In this document: one piece after another, positions 25,229 through 34,663 of the stretch | Numbering within the stretch: position 1 is the first letter of the stretch | Layout: each line of letters begins with the position of its first letter | DNA from: Deminuibacter soli | GTDB taxonomy: Bacteria > Bacteroidota > Bacteroidia > Chitinophagales > Chitinophagaceae | Assembly (NCBI RefSeq): GCF_003412455.1 | Contig: NZ_QTJU01000015.1 | Span: 17,831 to 81,830 of the forward strand | Length of the DNA: 64,000 nucleotides | Direction of reading: 5' to 3' | Made by a program: the position numbers and the translations under genes | The notes under the pieces: model-generated | What the model was told of the DNA's origin: nothing | Seen by the model: the letters and a program-made list of their open reading frames with translations, nothing else | The model's database searches: none

Positions 25229-28200
25229 TCGCGAACACCTTCATAAAGCGCCCCGTAACAGCCATCGTTATATCGACCGTGCTCATTATTTCAGGATTGA
25301 TCTGCATCTTCAATCTTGCGGTTGACCAGTACCCGAATATATCGCCTCCCTCTGTCTCTATCACCGGGCAATACACAGGCGCTGATGCACAAACCGTAGA
25401 GCAAACCGTTGCCATCCCCATTGAAGAACAAGTGAATGGTGCACCGGGCATGGAGTACATGCAAAGCACCAATACCAATTCAGGCAATATGAATGTGAGC
25501 GTCACATTCAAGGTAGGCACCAATGTGCACATCGCCACGCTTAATGTACAGAACCGTGTAGGCATTGCCACGCCATTGCTGCCTTCGGTTGTAAGTAAAC
25601 TGGGGCTTACCGTTCGTGCCCGCAACCCGAGCATGCTGATGATGATTGCGATTTATGCACCCAGGGGCACACACAACATCACCTTTCTGGATAACTATAC
25701 CAACATATTCGTGGAAGATGCCCTGCTGCGCGTACCGGGCGTGGGTGATATCAGCGCACGCACCGACCAGTTCAGCATGCGCGTTTGGCTGAATCCCGAT
25801 AAAATGGCCGCTTATGGTTTAATGCCGAAAGACATTACTGCAGCCCTTAACGCACAAAACGTATATGTTGCAGCAGGCGCTGTTGGGGCACCGCCACAGA
25901 AAAGCGAACAGGCTTTCGAGTTAACCGTATTACCCAACGGCCAGCTGCAGAAGGCATCCGATTATGAGAACGTGATTGTTAAAACCATACCCGACAGCAG
26001 CCAGCAAGGTGCCAGACTGGTATACCTGAAAGATGTGGCCCGCGTAGAACTGGGCAAGTTTACCTTTTCCAGCAATTCCTTTGTAGACGGCAAACGCGCA
26101 TCCTACCTCATGGTGTACCAGGCCCCCGGCAGCAACGCATTGGAGACAGCCAAAAACGTATACATTGAGCTCGAGAAGCTGAAAAAATTCTTCCCGCCAG
26201 ATGTAGACTACAAAGTCCCCTTTGAATCTGTCACTATCATCACCGTTTCTATCCACGAAGTGCTGATGACATTGCTGCAGGCATTGGGACTGGTAGCGAT
26301 CGTGGTGTTCCTGTTCCTGCAGAACCTGCGCTCCACGCTTATTCCCATACTGGCCATACCGGTGTCTATTCTCGGCACCTTCTGCTTTTTTATACCGCTG
26401 GGTTTTACCATCAATACCTTAACCATGTTCGGCTTTGTGCTGGCCATCGGCATTGTGGTAGATGACGCGATCATCGTGGTAGAAGCCGTGCAGCATTACA
26501 TTGATGAACAACACATGTCACCCAAGGAGGCTACCTACCATGCCATGAAAGAAATATCTGCACCGGTAGTGGCCATTGCGCTCATACTGGCCGCCGTGTT
26601 TGTACCGGTGGGCTTTATACCCGGCATTGTGGGCCGCTTGTACCAGCAGTTTGCCATTACCATTGCCATATCGGTCATACTCTCCGCCTTTATCGCCCTA
26701 TCGCTTACACCGGCACTTTGCACTTTGTTGCTGCGGCCCTCACACCTGAAAAAGAAAACCATTGTTGATCGCTTTTTCACCGCATTCAACAGCTGGTTTA
26801 CGCGTTTAACAGGCAGGTATTCCAACGGTGTACAGCGCTCTATTAAAGGCGCACGTTATATTGTATTGCTGCTGGTATGTATTTGTATCGGCACATTCAT
26901 CCTGTTTAAAAACAAACCCTCCGGTTTTATTCCGCCGGAGGATGATGGGCGTTTATACGTTACCTACCAGTTGCCCGAAGCATCATCTGTAGCACAGTCA
27001 GTTGAACTGATGACCAAACTGATGAACATTGTAGGTGCTACAGCTGGTGTAAACCATTATGCCGCACTATCGGGCTTTAATATTCTCAATGGCGGCTCCA
27101 ACTCCAACAACGGCACCATCTTCGTAATGCTGAAACCCTGGGAGCAGCGCAAAAACCCGGGAGAAAAACTGCCTGGACTAATTGAAGTAATGCGCGAACG
27201 TATTGCCAAAGCAGGCATTAAAAATGCCAACGTGGTAGTGATACCACCGCCGCCTATACGGGGCATCGGGCAGGCAGCAGGCTTCAGCATGCAGATTCAG
27301 CAGGGCAATACCAGCGATGATATTCACCAGTTTGAGACGGTGGTTAAAAAGTTTATTGCGGCTGCACATAAAAGCCCGCCGATCTCCACCGCGTTCAGTT
27401 ATTACGCAGCACATACGCCCAGTTACAACCTTACAGTAAACCGCGAAGTGTGCCAGAAAATGGGCGTGAATATCTCGGATGTGTTCAATACCATGCAGGC
27501 GTATATGGGCAGCCTGTTTGTAAACAATTTCACTTTGTACAACCGCACTTTTCATGTGGTGGTACAGGCAGATACTGCGTACCGCGCACTGATCAGCAAC
27601 ATGAACAAATACTATGTGCGCAACCAGGCCGGTCAAATGTTACCGCTTAGTTCCCTCATCAGTTACCAGCCCGCAGAAACAGCACCGCTGATCACGCACT
27701 TCAATATCTTCCGTTCTGCAGAAGTAGATGGCTCAACACCCGCAGGCTACAGCAGCGGACAAGGTATTGAAGCACTGAAAGAAACAGCTGCCAAAGTTTT
27801 GCCGCAGGGTTATACGTATGAGTTCTCCGGCCTCAGCTACGAGGAAATACGCGCAGGCACTACCACGGTATACATTTTCCTGTTCTCTATTGTATTTGTA
27901 TTCCTGTTTCTTGCTGCTTTATATGAAAGCTGGTCTGTGCCGTTCTCGGTTATGCTGGCTGTACCTATCAGCGCGTTCGGCGCTATCCTTGCACTTACGC
28001 TGGTGCCCAGGCTCACGAACAATGTGTACGCGCAAATAGGACTGATTACACTAATCGGTCTCTCCGCCAAGAATGCCATCCTGATTGTGGAATTTGCAAA
28101 GTTGCGTGTTGACCGCGGTGAAGAACTGGTGCAAAGCACACTGGAAGCCGTACGCCTGCGTTTACGCCCCATCATTATGACCTCGCTTGCGTTTATACTG

Positions 28201-28533
28201 GGTGTAATGCCGCTGGTGCTGGCCACCGGTGCAGGCGCCGTAGCGCGCAATACCATCGGGCTGGCCGTGCTGGGCGGCATGATTGCTTCTTCCTCGCTTT
28301 CTATTTTTATTGTGCCGGTGTTGTATGTATTGTTTACGCGCCTGTCGTACGGCAAAAAGCAATTGCAGTGGCTGCAGGATCATCATGAAGAACTGATGGA
28401 GAAAGCCAAACGAGTGGAAGAACAAAACATTGATCCAGAGCTGGAATATGATATTGAACAGGCGCATCATGAAAACAAACAAAGCCGTGAGGCAGCCAAT
28501 GGCAACGGCAATGCTTCACCTGCTGCGGAATAA
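25225..28533 (+). CDS. RND multidrug efflux permease 2 (HAE1 family)
   Basis: A 1102-residue paralogue of the preceding permease, starting with the same MIANTFIKRPVTAIVIS. The proton relay is kept (Asp413-Asp414 in GIVVDDAIIVVE; Lys in GLSAKNAILIVEF), so both copies look active. Differences cluster in the periplasmic porter and funnel loops: permease 1 has LSGLNVITNATNSNCGTIYC where this one has LSGFNILNGGSNSNNGTIFV. The ATGA overlap implies coupled, near-equal translation, as in the heteromeric MdtBC pump of Escherichia coli. A mixed trimer, or two homotrimers sharing adaptor and TolC, are both possible. Confidence 0.94.
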   Translation: MIANTFIKRPVTAIVISTVLIISGLICIFNLAVDQYPNISPPSVSITGQYTGADAQTVEQTVAIPIEEQVNGAPGMEYMQSTNTNSGNMNVSVTFKVGTNVHIATLNVQNRVGIATPLLPSVVSKLGLTVRARNPSMLMMIAIYAPRGTHNITFLDNYTNIFVEDALLRVPGVGDISARTDQFSMRVWLNPDKMAAYGLMPKDITAALNAQNVYVAAGAVGAPPQKSEQAFELTVLPNGQLQKASDYENVIVKTIPDSSQQGARLVYLKDVARVELGKFTFSSNSFVDGKRASYLMVYQAPGSNALETAKNVYIELEKLKKFFPPDVDYKVPFESVTIITVSIHEVLMTLLQALGLVAIVVFLFLQNLRSTLIPILAIPVSILGTFCFFIPLGFTINTLTMFGFVLAIGIVVDDAIIVVEAVQHYIDEQHMSPKEATYHAMKEISAPVVAIALILAAVFVPVGFIPGIVGRLYQQFAITIAISVILSAFIALSLTPALCTLLLRPSHLKKKTIVDRFFTAFNSWFTRLTGRYSNGVQRSIKGARYIVLLLVCICIGTFILFKNKPSGFIPPEDDGRLYVTYQLPEASSVAQSVELMTKLMNIVGATAGVNHYAALSGFNILNGGSNSNNGTIFVMLKPWEQRKNPGEKLPGLIEVMRERIAKAGIKNANVVVIPPPPIRGIGQAAGFSMQIQQGNTSDDIHQFETVVKKFIAAAHKSPPISTAFSYYAAHTPSYNLTVNREVCQKMGVNISDVFNTMQAYMGSLFVNNFTLYNRTFHVVVQADTAYRALISNMNKYYVRNQAGQMLPLSSLISYQPAETAPLITHFNIFRSAEVDGSTPAGYSSGQGIEALKETAAKVLPQGYTYEFSGLSYEEIRAGTTTVYIFLFSIVFVFLFLAALYESWSVPFSVMLAVPISAFGAILALTLVPRLTNNVYAQIGLITLIGLSAKNAILIVEFAKLRVDRGEELVQSTLEAVRLRLRPIIMTSLAFILGVMPLVLATGAGAVARNTIGLAVLGGMIASSSLSIFIVPVLYVLFTRLSYGKKQLQWLQDHHEELMEKAKRVEEQNIDPELEYDIEQAHHENKQSREAANGNGNASPAAE

Positions 28534-28566
28534 AAAAGGCGGTCAAATTGCTTTGACCGCCTTCTA
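28532..28566. terminator. Bidirectional terminator between the RND operon and the GH28-like gene
   Basis: A perfect 10-bp stem, GGCGGTCAAA (28538-28547) with TTTGACCGCC (28552-28561), four-base loop. Six A in front give a T run on the minus strand, so it is strongest for the GH28-like gene; it starts right after the permease 2 stop codon. Confidence 0.88.
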
Positions 28567-28589
28567 TCCAAACACATTGATTCATGTTG

Positions 28590-30143
28590 TTATTTGCCCG
28601 CCACCTGCTCTTTGGGAAAATCAGTGCTGGCATTTTTACCATCTTTTAATGTAACCAGGGGCCCTTTTGCATGCGCAGGCGAAGCAGTTGCTTTCACCCT
28701 GCGAATGTCTACCCCATCGTAATGCGCTACTTCTATGGCATTGGTAAAATAAGGCTGCGTCATATCTGCCGCCCAGCTAAAGGAACAATCGGCTACGCTA
28801 AGTCCTTTGATATAGTTTGCTTTCAGCGCAGGTATATCTGCTGCAAACAGCTGTTCTTTCTCGCGCAGGCAACCACGCAGATCGATGTTACCGCCTGCCA
28901 GATCGTTCAGCGGGGAGTTCACAAGTTGTAAGGTTACATGATCCAGTTTAATATCCTGCAAAATGCTTTCGTCAGATCCCCACAGCAGCAAACCATTTTC
29001 ACCCTTGCAGGTAATATTGCTGAAAGTTACATCACGCACGATGCCCAGTTGCCGTATATCGGGATTGCCGCGTACTGCAGAAATATGGATGGGTTCGCCA
29101 TTGCCCCACCAGTCGCCCGTACGCAATTTTGTTTCAATGTACATGTTCGAGAAATGAATGTTCTCCAGCGAACCCTGGTCGCGCACAAAAATGCCGATGC
29201 CGCGTGTTGAATTGGTAATGTTTACATTGCTGATCTGGATATTGCGCACACTGTTCTGGTCAAGAAATCCAATGCGTATACCGCTTGAGGCAGACTGCAG
29301 GTTGCAGTTGGTGACCACGATATTCTGTGATACGTGACGCATGCCGCTAAAACCGGGTATTTCAAAATGATGATCATAACCGGCGATCACCAGCGCATCA
29401 TCACCTGCGCGCACATCACAATTTGCCACTACTACATTGCTGCTGCTGGTAATATCGATACCGTCTGCATTGGGCACCAGTATACCGCTCCACACGTGTA
29501 TACCATCTACCGTCACCGCATCGCAATCTGCAAAATGCAGTGTCCAGAACGGTGAATTCAACAGGGTTACAGCCTGCATGCGCACATTTTTGCAATTGGA
29601 GAAAATCACCATCTGGTGCGGGCGCAATTTATCAGGCACCACCGGGCCATCACCAATACCACTGCTTACATGGCGGTAGTTGTTGCCCTGTCGGGTAAAC
29701 CGGGTGCCCGCTGAATCTATCTTTTTCGCATGCTGAAAGTCATGAAACGCCGGGTTATTGCCATCAATGGTGCCCTGACCGGTGATTGATACGTTCTCTG
29801 CATTCACCGTATACAGCATGCCATAGTAGTTAAGGCCATACCCTTCCCTGGTATAGGAATCATAATCAGGCAGCTTGCTGCTGCCCTTTAACACAGCGCC
29901 GTTTTCGAGGTACAACTGTACATTGCTTTTTAAATGAAACGTGCCGGTAACAAAGGTTCCGGCAGGCACATACACCATGCCGCCGCCGTTTTTATTACAT
30001 GCATCCACTGCTTTTTGTATGGCAGCCGCATTGTTGGTGCTGCCATCACTTACTGCGCCATAACTGGTGATGTTGAATGTTTGCGCACGCAACGCAAACC
30101 AGCTGAAACAAACCAATGCCAGGCTGAAACATTTCTTATACAT
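28590..30143 (-). CDS. GH28-like (polygalacturonase-type) beta-helix protein
   Basis: A 517-residue exported protein (signal peptide ending ALRAQ) with the pectate-lyase-like entry motif FNITSYGAVSDGSTNNAAAI, then a right-handed parallel beta-helix. Of the four GH28 signature boxes, NxD (VPNADGIDI) and DD (RAGDDALVIAG) are present. The GHG box is replaced by SSG (SASSGIRIG), and the RIK box is not seen (TRGIGIFVRDQG in its place). Such variants are common among Bacteroidota GH28 relatives, where the substrate may be rhamnogalacturonan or another pectin fragment rather than plain polygalacturonate; it could also be an inactive or different enzyme. It stands alone with a terminator. Confidence 0.85.
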   Translation of the reverse strand: MYKKCFSLALVCFSWFALRAQTFNITSYGAVSDGSTNNAAAIQKAVDACNKNGGGMVYVPAGTFVTGTFHLKSNVQLYLENGAVLKGSSKLPDYDSYTREGYGLNYYGMLYTVNAENVSITGQGTIDGNNPAFHDFQHAKKIDSAGTRFTRQGNNYRHVSSGIGDGPVVPDKLRPHQMVIFSNCKNVRMQAVTLLNSPFWTLHFADCDAVTVDGIHVWSGILVPNADGIDITSSSNVVVANCDVRAGDDALVIAGYDHHFEIPGFSGMRHVSQNIVVTNCNLQSASSGIRIGFLDQNSVRNIQISNVNITNSTRGIGIFVRDQGSLENIHFSNMYIETKLRTGDWWGNGEPIHISAVRGNPDIRQLGIVRDVTFSNITCKGENGLLLWGSDESILQDIKLDHVTLQLVNSPLNDLAGGNIDLRGCLREKEQLFAADIPALKANYIKGLSVADCSFSWAADMTQPYFTNAIEVAHYDGVDIRRVKATASPAHAKGPLVTLKDGKNASTDFPKEQVAGK

Positions 30144-30300
30144 ACGACAATTTGAGGCCGTAAAAATAAAGTCAACCGGACAGCACGACTATTACATATC
30201 GTGCGAATCATGATACTTATTTGCGCCTGGGGTGCAAATAAGTATCGATGGTTGGATGGGATGATGGTTTTATGGTTTGCCGGCTTTATGTTTTGATGGA

Positions 30301-31563
30301 CTAATGATTGAACAGTAGAAATGCAATGCCCAATGTAATAAAGATGTTAAAGGTTTGGGCCAGCAGGAAGGCGTATAATGGCTTTTTGTTGCTGGCGGTA
30401 AAGAGGTCAGCGAAGCGGGTTTCGAGGCCAATGCTGGTAAACGCCAGTGCAAACCACAAGCCCTGCAGGTTTTTCAGGCTGTCTTTCACCTGTAAGGCAG
30501 TAGCAGGTGAAACCACGAACGAAAACAACAACGAGGCGCCGATAAAACCCAGTACAAATTTTGGGAAACGCTCCCAGATAACTTTCAGCGTGGGTTTGTT
30601 TGCTGCATCTGCTGCAGCGGGATTTTTGGTATATGTCCAGTAAAGGGAAATGGCAAATGCAGCCACACCCAGCAATACGTTTTGAGAGAATTTCACAATG
30701 GTGCTGAACTTTAATGCGGTTTCACCCACCAGTGTGCCGGATGCCACTACAGCGCCTGTTGTGTCAATACTGCCGCCCAGCCAGGCACCTGTTACTTCTT
30801 CCGGGAAATGAAAATAATGCGCAATCACCGGCATAAAAATCATCATCGGTATCGCCGTGATCAATACCATCGAAATAACGTACGACAGCTTTTTGCCATC
30901 GCCCTTAATAGCCCCGGATGTAGCAATAGCAGCCGATACGCCGCAGATAGATACGGCACTTGATATCATCATCGTCAGCTCATCATCTACCTTTAGTTTT
31001 TTGCACAGCCAGAACGCAAAATACCATACGGATAACACCACTACCAATGCCTGTACCAGTCCCAGTGAACCGGCTTTCAGGATATCGGTGAAGATTACCG
31101 AAGTGCCCAGCAATACCAGGCCGATTTTTACAAACAGTTCGGTAGACAAAGCTGTTGTAAACCATTCGGGCAAGGTAAAAAAGTTGCCGATCACCAAACC
31201 AATTACCAGGCTGAAGATTACGGCTTCCAGTCCCAGGTTTTTTAACTGGCTGTTACCGGCAATGATCAATGCAATAATGGTAAGCACATACACAATGATA
31301 AAAGCAGGAATATAAGTGCGCAATGCCTTACCCGTTAACCAGGCGCCGGTAGCAGCTATCACGGTTACGAATAACAGCTGCCATGCAATAGCAGCGAAAT
31401 TGGCAGCAGTAAATACACGGGAAGCAAGATCAGCAGTGTTATGCCAGCCAAACACCGGTACCGGCAATACCAATCCTGAAACGGCCAGTGCAATAATCAG
31501 TGCGCCGAGCACTACAACCACCCAGTCTTCGGGCAATACAAATTTCCTGGTAGCAATCGTCAT
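30301..31563 (-). CDS. YeiH/UPF0324 family putative sulfate exporter
   Basis: A 420-residue inner-membrane protein with about 10-12 hydrophobic helices, starting at DWVVVVLGALIIALAVSGLV. Family-typical segments are LGLEAVIFSLVIGLVIGNFF, KIGLVLLGTSVIFTDILKAG, VSICGVSAAIATSGAIKGDG and GSIDTTGAVVASGTLVGETA. The family (PSE, putative sulfate exporter) is assigned by genetics in a few bacteria only; the transported ion here is uncertain. Its ATG lies 3 bp after the stop codon of the FAD oxidoreductase, so the two are very probably cotranslated. The neighbouring genes upstream do not include sulfur metabolism enzymes that would support sulfate. Confidence 0.88.
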   Translation of the reverse strand: MTIATRKFVLPEDWVVVVLGALIIALAVSGLVLPVPVFGWHNTADLASRVFTAANFAAIAWQLLFVTVIAATGAWLTGKALRTYIPAFIIVYVLTIIALIIAGNSQLKNLGLEAVIFSLVIGLVIGNFFTLPEWFTTALSTELFVKIGLVLLGTSVIFTDILKAGSLGLVQALVVVLSVWYFAFWLCKKLKVDDELTMMISSAVSICGVSAAIATSGAIKGDGKKLSYVISMVLITAIPMMIFMPVIAHYFHFPEEVTGAWLGGSIDTTGAVVASGTLVGETALKFSTIVKFSQNVLLGVAAFAISLYWTYTKNPAAADAANKPTLKVIWERFPKFVLGFIGASLLFSFVVSPATALQVKDSLKNLQGLWFALAFTSIGLETRFADLFTASNKKPLYAFLLAQTFNIFITLGIAFLLFNH

Positions 31564-31566
31564 ATG

Positions 31567-33012
31567 TCAGAGGGATTTTTTAGACAGGTGAAATACATCT
31601 TTTAATACAGCCTGTGCGGCATGATACCCGCACATGCCATGCACGCCCCCACCCGGCGGTGTGGAAGAGGAACAGATAAAAATACCTTTTGCCGGGGTGG
31701 CATAAGGCGTTAAACGCAGTGCGGGCCGCGTGTACAGCTGGCGTATATCCAGGATGCCGCCATTGATGTCGCCGCCAATATAATTGGGGTTATACGCCTC
31801 GAGCTGTGTGGTGTGCATTACATGCCGTTCCAGGATAATATCTTTAAAACCGGGCGCAAACCGCTCTACCTGGTTTTCAATTGCCGTAGTCATATCTTTT
31901 TGCGAACCATGCGGCACATGACAATAAGCCCAGGCAGCCTGCCTGCCCTGTGGCACACGCGATGCATCAAACAGGCTTTGCTGTGCCAGTAATACAAACG
32001 GTTTATCCGGGTGCCGCCCTTCCCAAACCTGCTGCTCCCCGGCGGTAATTTCTTCCAGTGTATTGCCCAGGTGTACGGTACCGGCTGCACGGCAATGCGC
32101 TGCGGTAAAAGGTATGGGTTCACGCAAAGCCCAGTCAATTTTAAACACCCCGGGCCCATAACGGAAATGTTGCAGCTGCCGTTTGTAGAAGCCGCTGAAA
32201 CGATCGCCGGTAATGGCCAGCAGCTGCCTGGGCGTAACATCAAATACAACTGCGTGTGAAGAAGGCAACTGGTTAAGCGAGTGTACCGGGAAGTCTGTTT
32301 CTACCTTTCCACCCAGTGCAATAAAATACTGCACCAATGCCTGCGCAATAGCCTGTGAGCCGCCTTTTGGCAAAGGCCATCCGCCGGTATGCCCTGCAGC
32401 CAGCAATACCAGGCCTACAGCAGAAGTGGTTAAATGGGTTAAAGGCTGAATACTGTGCGCTGCCATGCCTGCCCACAGTCCCCTTGCCTTATTTTCTTTA
32501 AAACGTTTGGCAATTGTAGTAGCAGCCCTGAGCGCAGGCCAGCCGAAACGCGCCATGGCAAGCGGATGTTTTGGCATATGTAAAGGCCCCAGTAATTCGG
32601 GCAATAGCATATCCCAGTCTTTTATCACAGGTTCCAGCAAACGGCGGTAAGCACCCGCATCTGCTGCATCCAAAGTATCAATGGTATTTTTTAACGAAGG
32701 AAACAAAGCTGCTGCGCTACCGTCATCAAACGGATGCGCTGCTGCAACAGGCGGTTGCAGGTATTGCAATCCATAGTCTGCCAGCGGCAATGTTTTAAAA
32801 AAAGGGGAAGCCATGGCCAGGGGGTGAATGGCAGAACACACATCATGCACAAAACCAGGCAAGGTTAACGCGGCAGAGCGTAAACCGCCGCCGATAGTGC
32901 TTTTGGCTTCAACAAGCAGCACGTTTAAACCGGCCTGCTGTAATGCAATGGCGGCTGACAAGCCATTAGGGCCTGCACCAACAATTACTGCATCAAACGC
33001 CTTGTTTTTCAT
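31567..33012 (-). CDS. NAD(P)/FAD-dependent oxidoreductase, phytoene-desaturase-like (PYROXD2 type)
   Basis: A 481-residue flavoprotein. The start at 33012 (MKNKAFDAVIVGAGPNGLSA) puts the dinucleotide fold GAGPNG at the N-terminus as usual; an in-frame ATG at 33045 adds 11 unlikely residues. The FAD motif continues with LLVEAKSTIGGGLRSAALTL and a C-terminal GIFICSSSTPPGGGVHGMCG. FVHDVCSAIHPLAMASPFF is typical of the CrtI-like group near human PYROXD2 rather than of true carotenoid desaturases. No carotenoid genes are nearby. It is followed at 3 bp by the YeiH-type transporter and preceded by DUF202 and AraC genes on the same strand. The reaction is unknown. Confidence 0.87.
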   Translation of the reverse strand: MKNKAFDAVIVGAGPNGLSAAIALQQAGLNVLLVEAKSTIGGGLRSAALTLPGFVHDVCSAIHPLAMASPFFKTLPLADYGLQYLQPPVAAAHPFDDGSAAALFPSLKNTIDTLDAADAGAYRRLLEPVIKDWDMLLPELLGPLHMPKHPLAMARFGWPALRAATTIAKRFKENKARGLWAGMAAHSIQPLTHLTTSAVGLVLLAAGHTGGWPLPKGGSQAIAQALVQYFIALGGKVETDFPVHSLNQLPSSHAVVFDVTPRQLLAITGDRFSGFYKRQLQHFRYGPGVFKIDWALREPIPFTAAHCRAAGTVHLGNTLEEITAGEQQVWEGRHPDKPFVLLAQQSLFDASRVPQGRQAAWAYCHVPHGSQKDMTTAIENQVERFAPGFKDIILERHVMHTTQLEAYNPNYIGGDINGGILDIRQLYTRPALRLTPYATPAKGIFICSSSTPPGGGVHGMCGYHAAQAVLKDVFHLSKKSL

Positions 33013-33071
33013 ATAGCCGTGCTGCTTTGGCCTAAAGATATCCAAAGCAACTTAATAGTAACCAAAGAAGG

Positions 33072-33488
33072 CTATCTTTCTTCTGCAATACCATGCAACA
33101 GGTAAACCAGCAGCAGTATCGCCACTACCATAATACAAACGGTAACTAATGCGGGTAACCACCGGGAACTGGTATATTCACCGGATTTGAGTTGTTTTTC
33201 GGTGTGTACATAACGTACATATGCCAGTATAGATACAACGGCACCAATGGCAATCATTGCAATACCCACGGCACCTGAATGCGTTTTAACACCTGGCATT
33301 ACCTTTACGGGCGCATTGGTAAGCGCCAGTGTTACCTGCAGCACAAACAGGGCAAACTTTACAATTACAAAACCAAAGCCCATTAATGCTATGCCGGTTC
33401 GTATCCAGGCAAGAAAAGTACGTTCATTGGCCAGGTAATCTGTTGGCCCGGCCACCTTCTTTTCCCTGTGTGTTTCCTCTGTTTGCAT
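33072..33488 (-). CDS. DUF202 (YidH-like) membrane protein
   Basis: A 138-residue inner-membrane protein with the DUF202 signature LANERTFLAWIRTGIALMGF (about 19-38), then three helices: FVIVKFALFVLQVTLAL, GIAMIAIGAVVSILAYVRYV and LVTVCIMVVAILLLVYLLHG. The family has no established function; members are found beside stress and envelope genes. It sits 33 bp after the AraC gene and 59 bp before the FAD oxidoreductase, all on one strand, so a four-gene transcription unit is possible. Confidence 0.9.
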   Translation of the reverse strand: MQTEETHREKKVAGPTDYLANERTFLAWIRTGIALMGFGFVIVKFALFVLQVTLALTNAPVKVMPGVKTHSGAVGIAMIAIGAVVSILAYVRYVHTEKQLKSGEYTSSRWLPALVTVCIMVVAILLLVYLLHGIAEER

Positions 33489-33521
33489 GCGCGCTTTTTT
33501 TGCTGAAAAATGGCGGGGCTG

Positions 33522-34517
33522 TTACAGCATGGCCTTCTCCCGTTGCGGTTGCGCCGGCTCGCCCTGTTGTGCAACACCATTCAGGGGGCTAAGGTTGTGT
33601 TGACCGGCACCGAGATTGCGGAAATCTCTTGGCGACAGTCCTGCATATTTTTTAAAGAATCGTGCAAAGTGCGACATCTCTTCAAACCCCAGCGAGCGGC
33701 CGATATCAGATACACTCCATTGCGTGTGCGCCAGTAATATTTTGGCTTCCTGCACAAAACGGCCGGCAATTAATTGTGAAGTGGTATTGCCCGTAATTTG
33801 TTTGGCCAGGAAGTTTAGGTGATTCACCGAAACACCCAGCGCATTGGCCACATCCAGCGGGTACCGGTATTTGATGGGGTGTGTTACCGACCGCACAGGG
33901 AACTGCCCTTCAAGCAACTCGTTGAAAGACACCATGAGCCGCGCACCGGCACTGGCTTCATTATTATTATCCCGTGACGCAGCAAAACACAACTTCAGCG
34001 CAAACAGCATCAGTTGTTGCGCCATGTTACGCAACGCATCATATTTGTAGGTAAAGGTAGAACCAACTTCTGTTAACATGCGTTCGAATATTGCGCTTGC
34101 TTCTGCAGCCTGTTCGTTGGTTAGGGAGAATACGGGATATTCACCGGGCTTGAACAAAGGATATGTTCTCAGGTGGCAGGAGCCACTGATAAATACATCG
34201 GAGAAAACACAAAAATATCCGCCCTGTTCGTCATCCAGCACTTCAAGACCGTAAGGCACCAATGGATTTACAAAAAACAAGGTGTTACCCTCCACATCAT
34301 ACACCTGGTCGGCATAACGTATCCGGCACTTGCCTTTCAGTAAGCAGATTTTATAAAATCCTTTCCTGCTGTAATCCACATCTATGGCAACAGGACCACC
34401 TTCTGCATTGCGTTTAAATACACTGAAATGTTCTACTTCTGCAGCCGGGGCAGCAATGCCGTTGAAATGCTCATAATAAAAATCCTGCAGCGTTTGTACT
34501 CTTATCATATTACCCAT
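33522..34517 (-). CDS. AraC family transcriptional regulator
   Basis: A 331-residue regulator with a cupin-like N-terminal half (GFYKICLLKGKCRIRYADQV, NTLFFVNPLVPYGLEVLDDE) and a C-terminal AraC DNA-binding half (DVANALGVSVNHLNFLAKQI, then DIGRSLGFEEMSHFARFFKK and YAGLSPRDFRNLG). The tail of about 30 residues after the HTH (GAGQHNLSPLNGVAQQGEPA) is polar and unusual. It may lead a unit with DUF202, FAD oxidoreductase and YeiH genes downstream on the same strand, or control the SDR genes on its other side. Confidence 0.9.
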   Translation of the reverse strand: MGNMIRVQTLQDFYYEHFNGIAAPAAEVEHFSVFKRNAEGGPVAIDVDYSRKGFYKICLLKGKCRIRYADQVYDVEGNTLFFVNPLVPYGLEVLDDEQGGYFCVFSDVFISGSCHLRTYPLFKPGEYPVFSLTNEQAAEASAIFERMLTEVGSTFTYKYDALRNMAQQLMLFALKLCFAASRDNNNEASAGARLMVSFNELLEGQFPVRSVTHPIKYRYPLDVANALGVSVNHLNFLAKQITGNTTSQLIAGRFVQEAKILLAHTQWSVSDIGRSLGFEEMSHFARFFKKYAGLSPRDFRNLGAGQHNLSPLNGVAQQGEPAQPQREKAML

Positions 34518-34620
34518 ACTATCATTTTTAATCCCATCCTGACTATTTCAATGAACAAGCATACGAAGCATACAAAATTACTAAAACCACAGCGGCCCGT
34601 AACGGTATAACAGCGAATTA

Positions 34621-34651
34621 ACAACCGGCTGCGTTACCTGCAGCCGGCTGT
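34621..34651 (-). terminator. Hairpin downstream of the broken SDR gene
   Basis: CCGGCTGC and GCAGCCGG form a stem that extends to about 12 bp with one mismatch. No T run follows. It is probably the old terminator of the SDR transcription unit. Confidence 0.45.
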
Positions 34652-34663
34652 AATCACCGCTAT

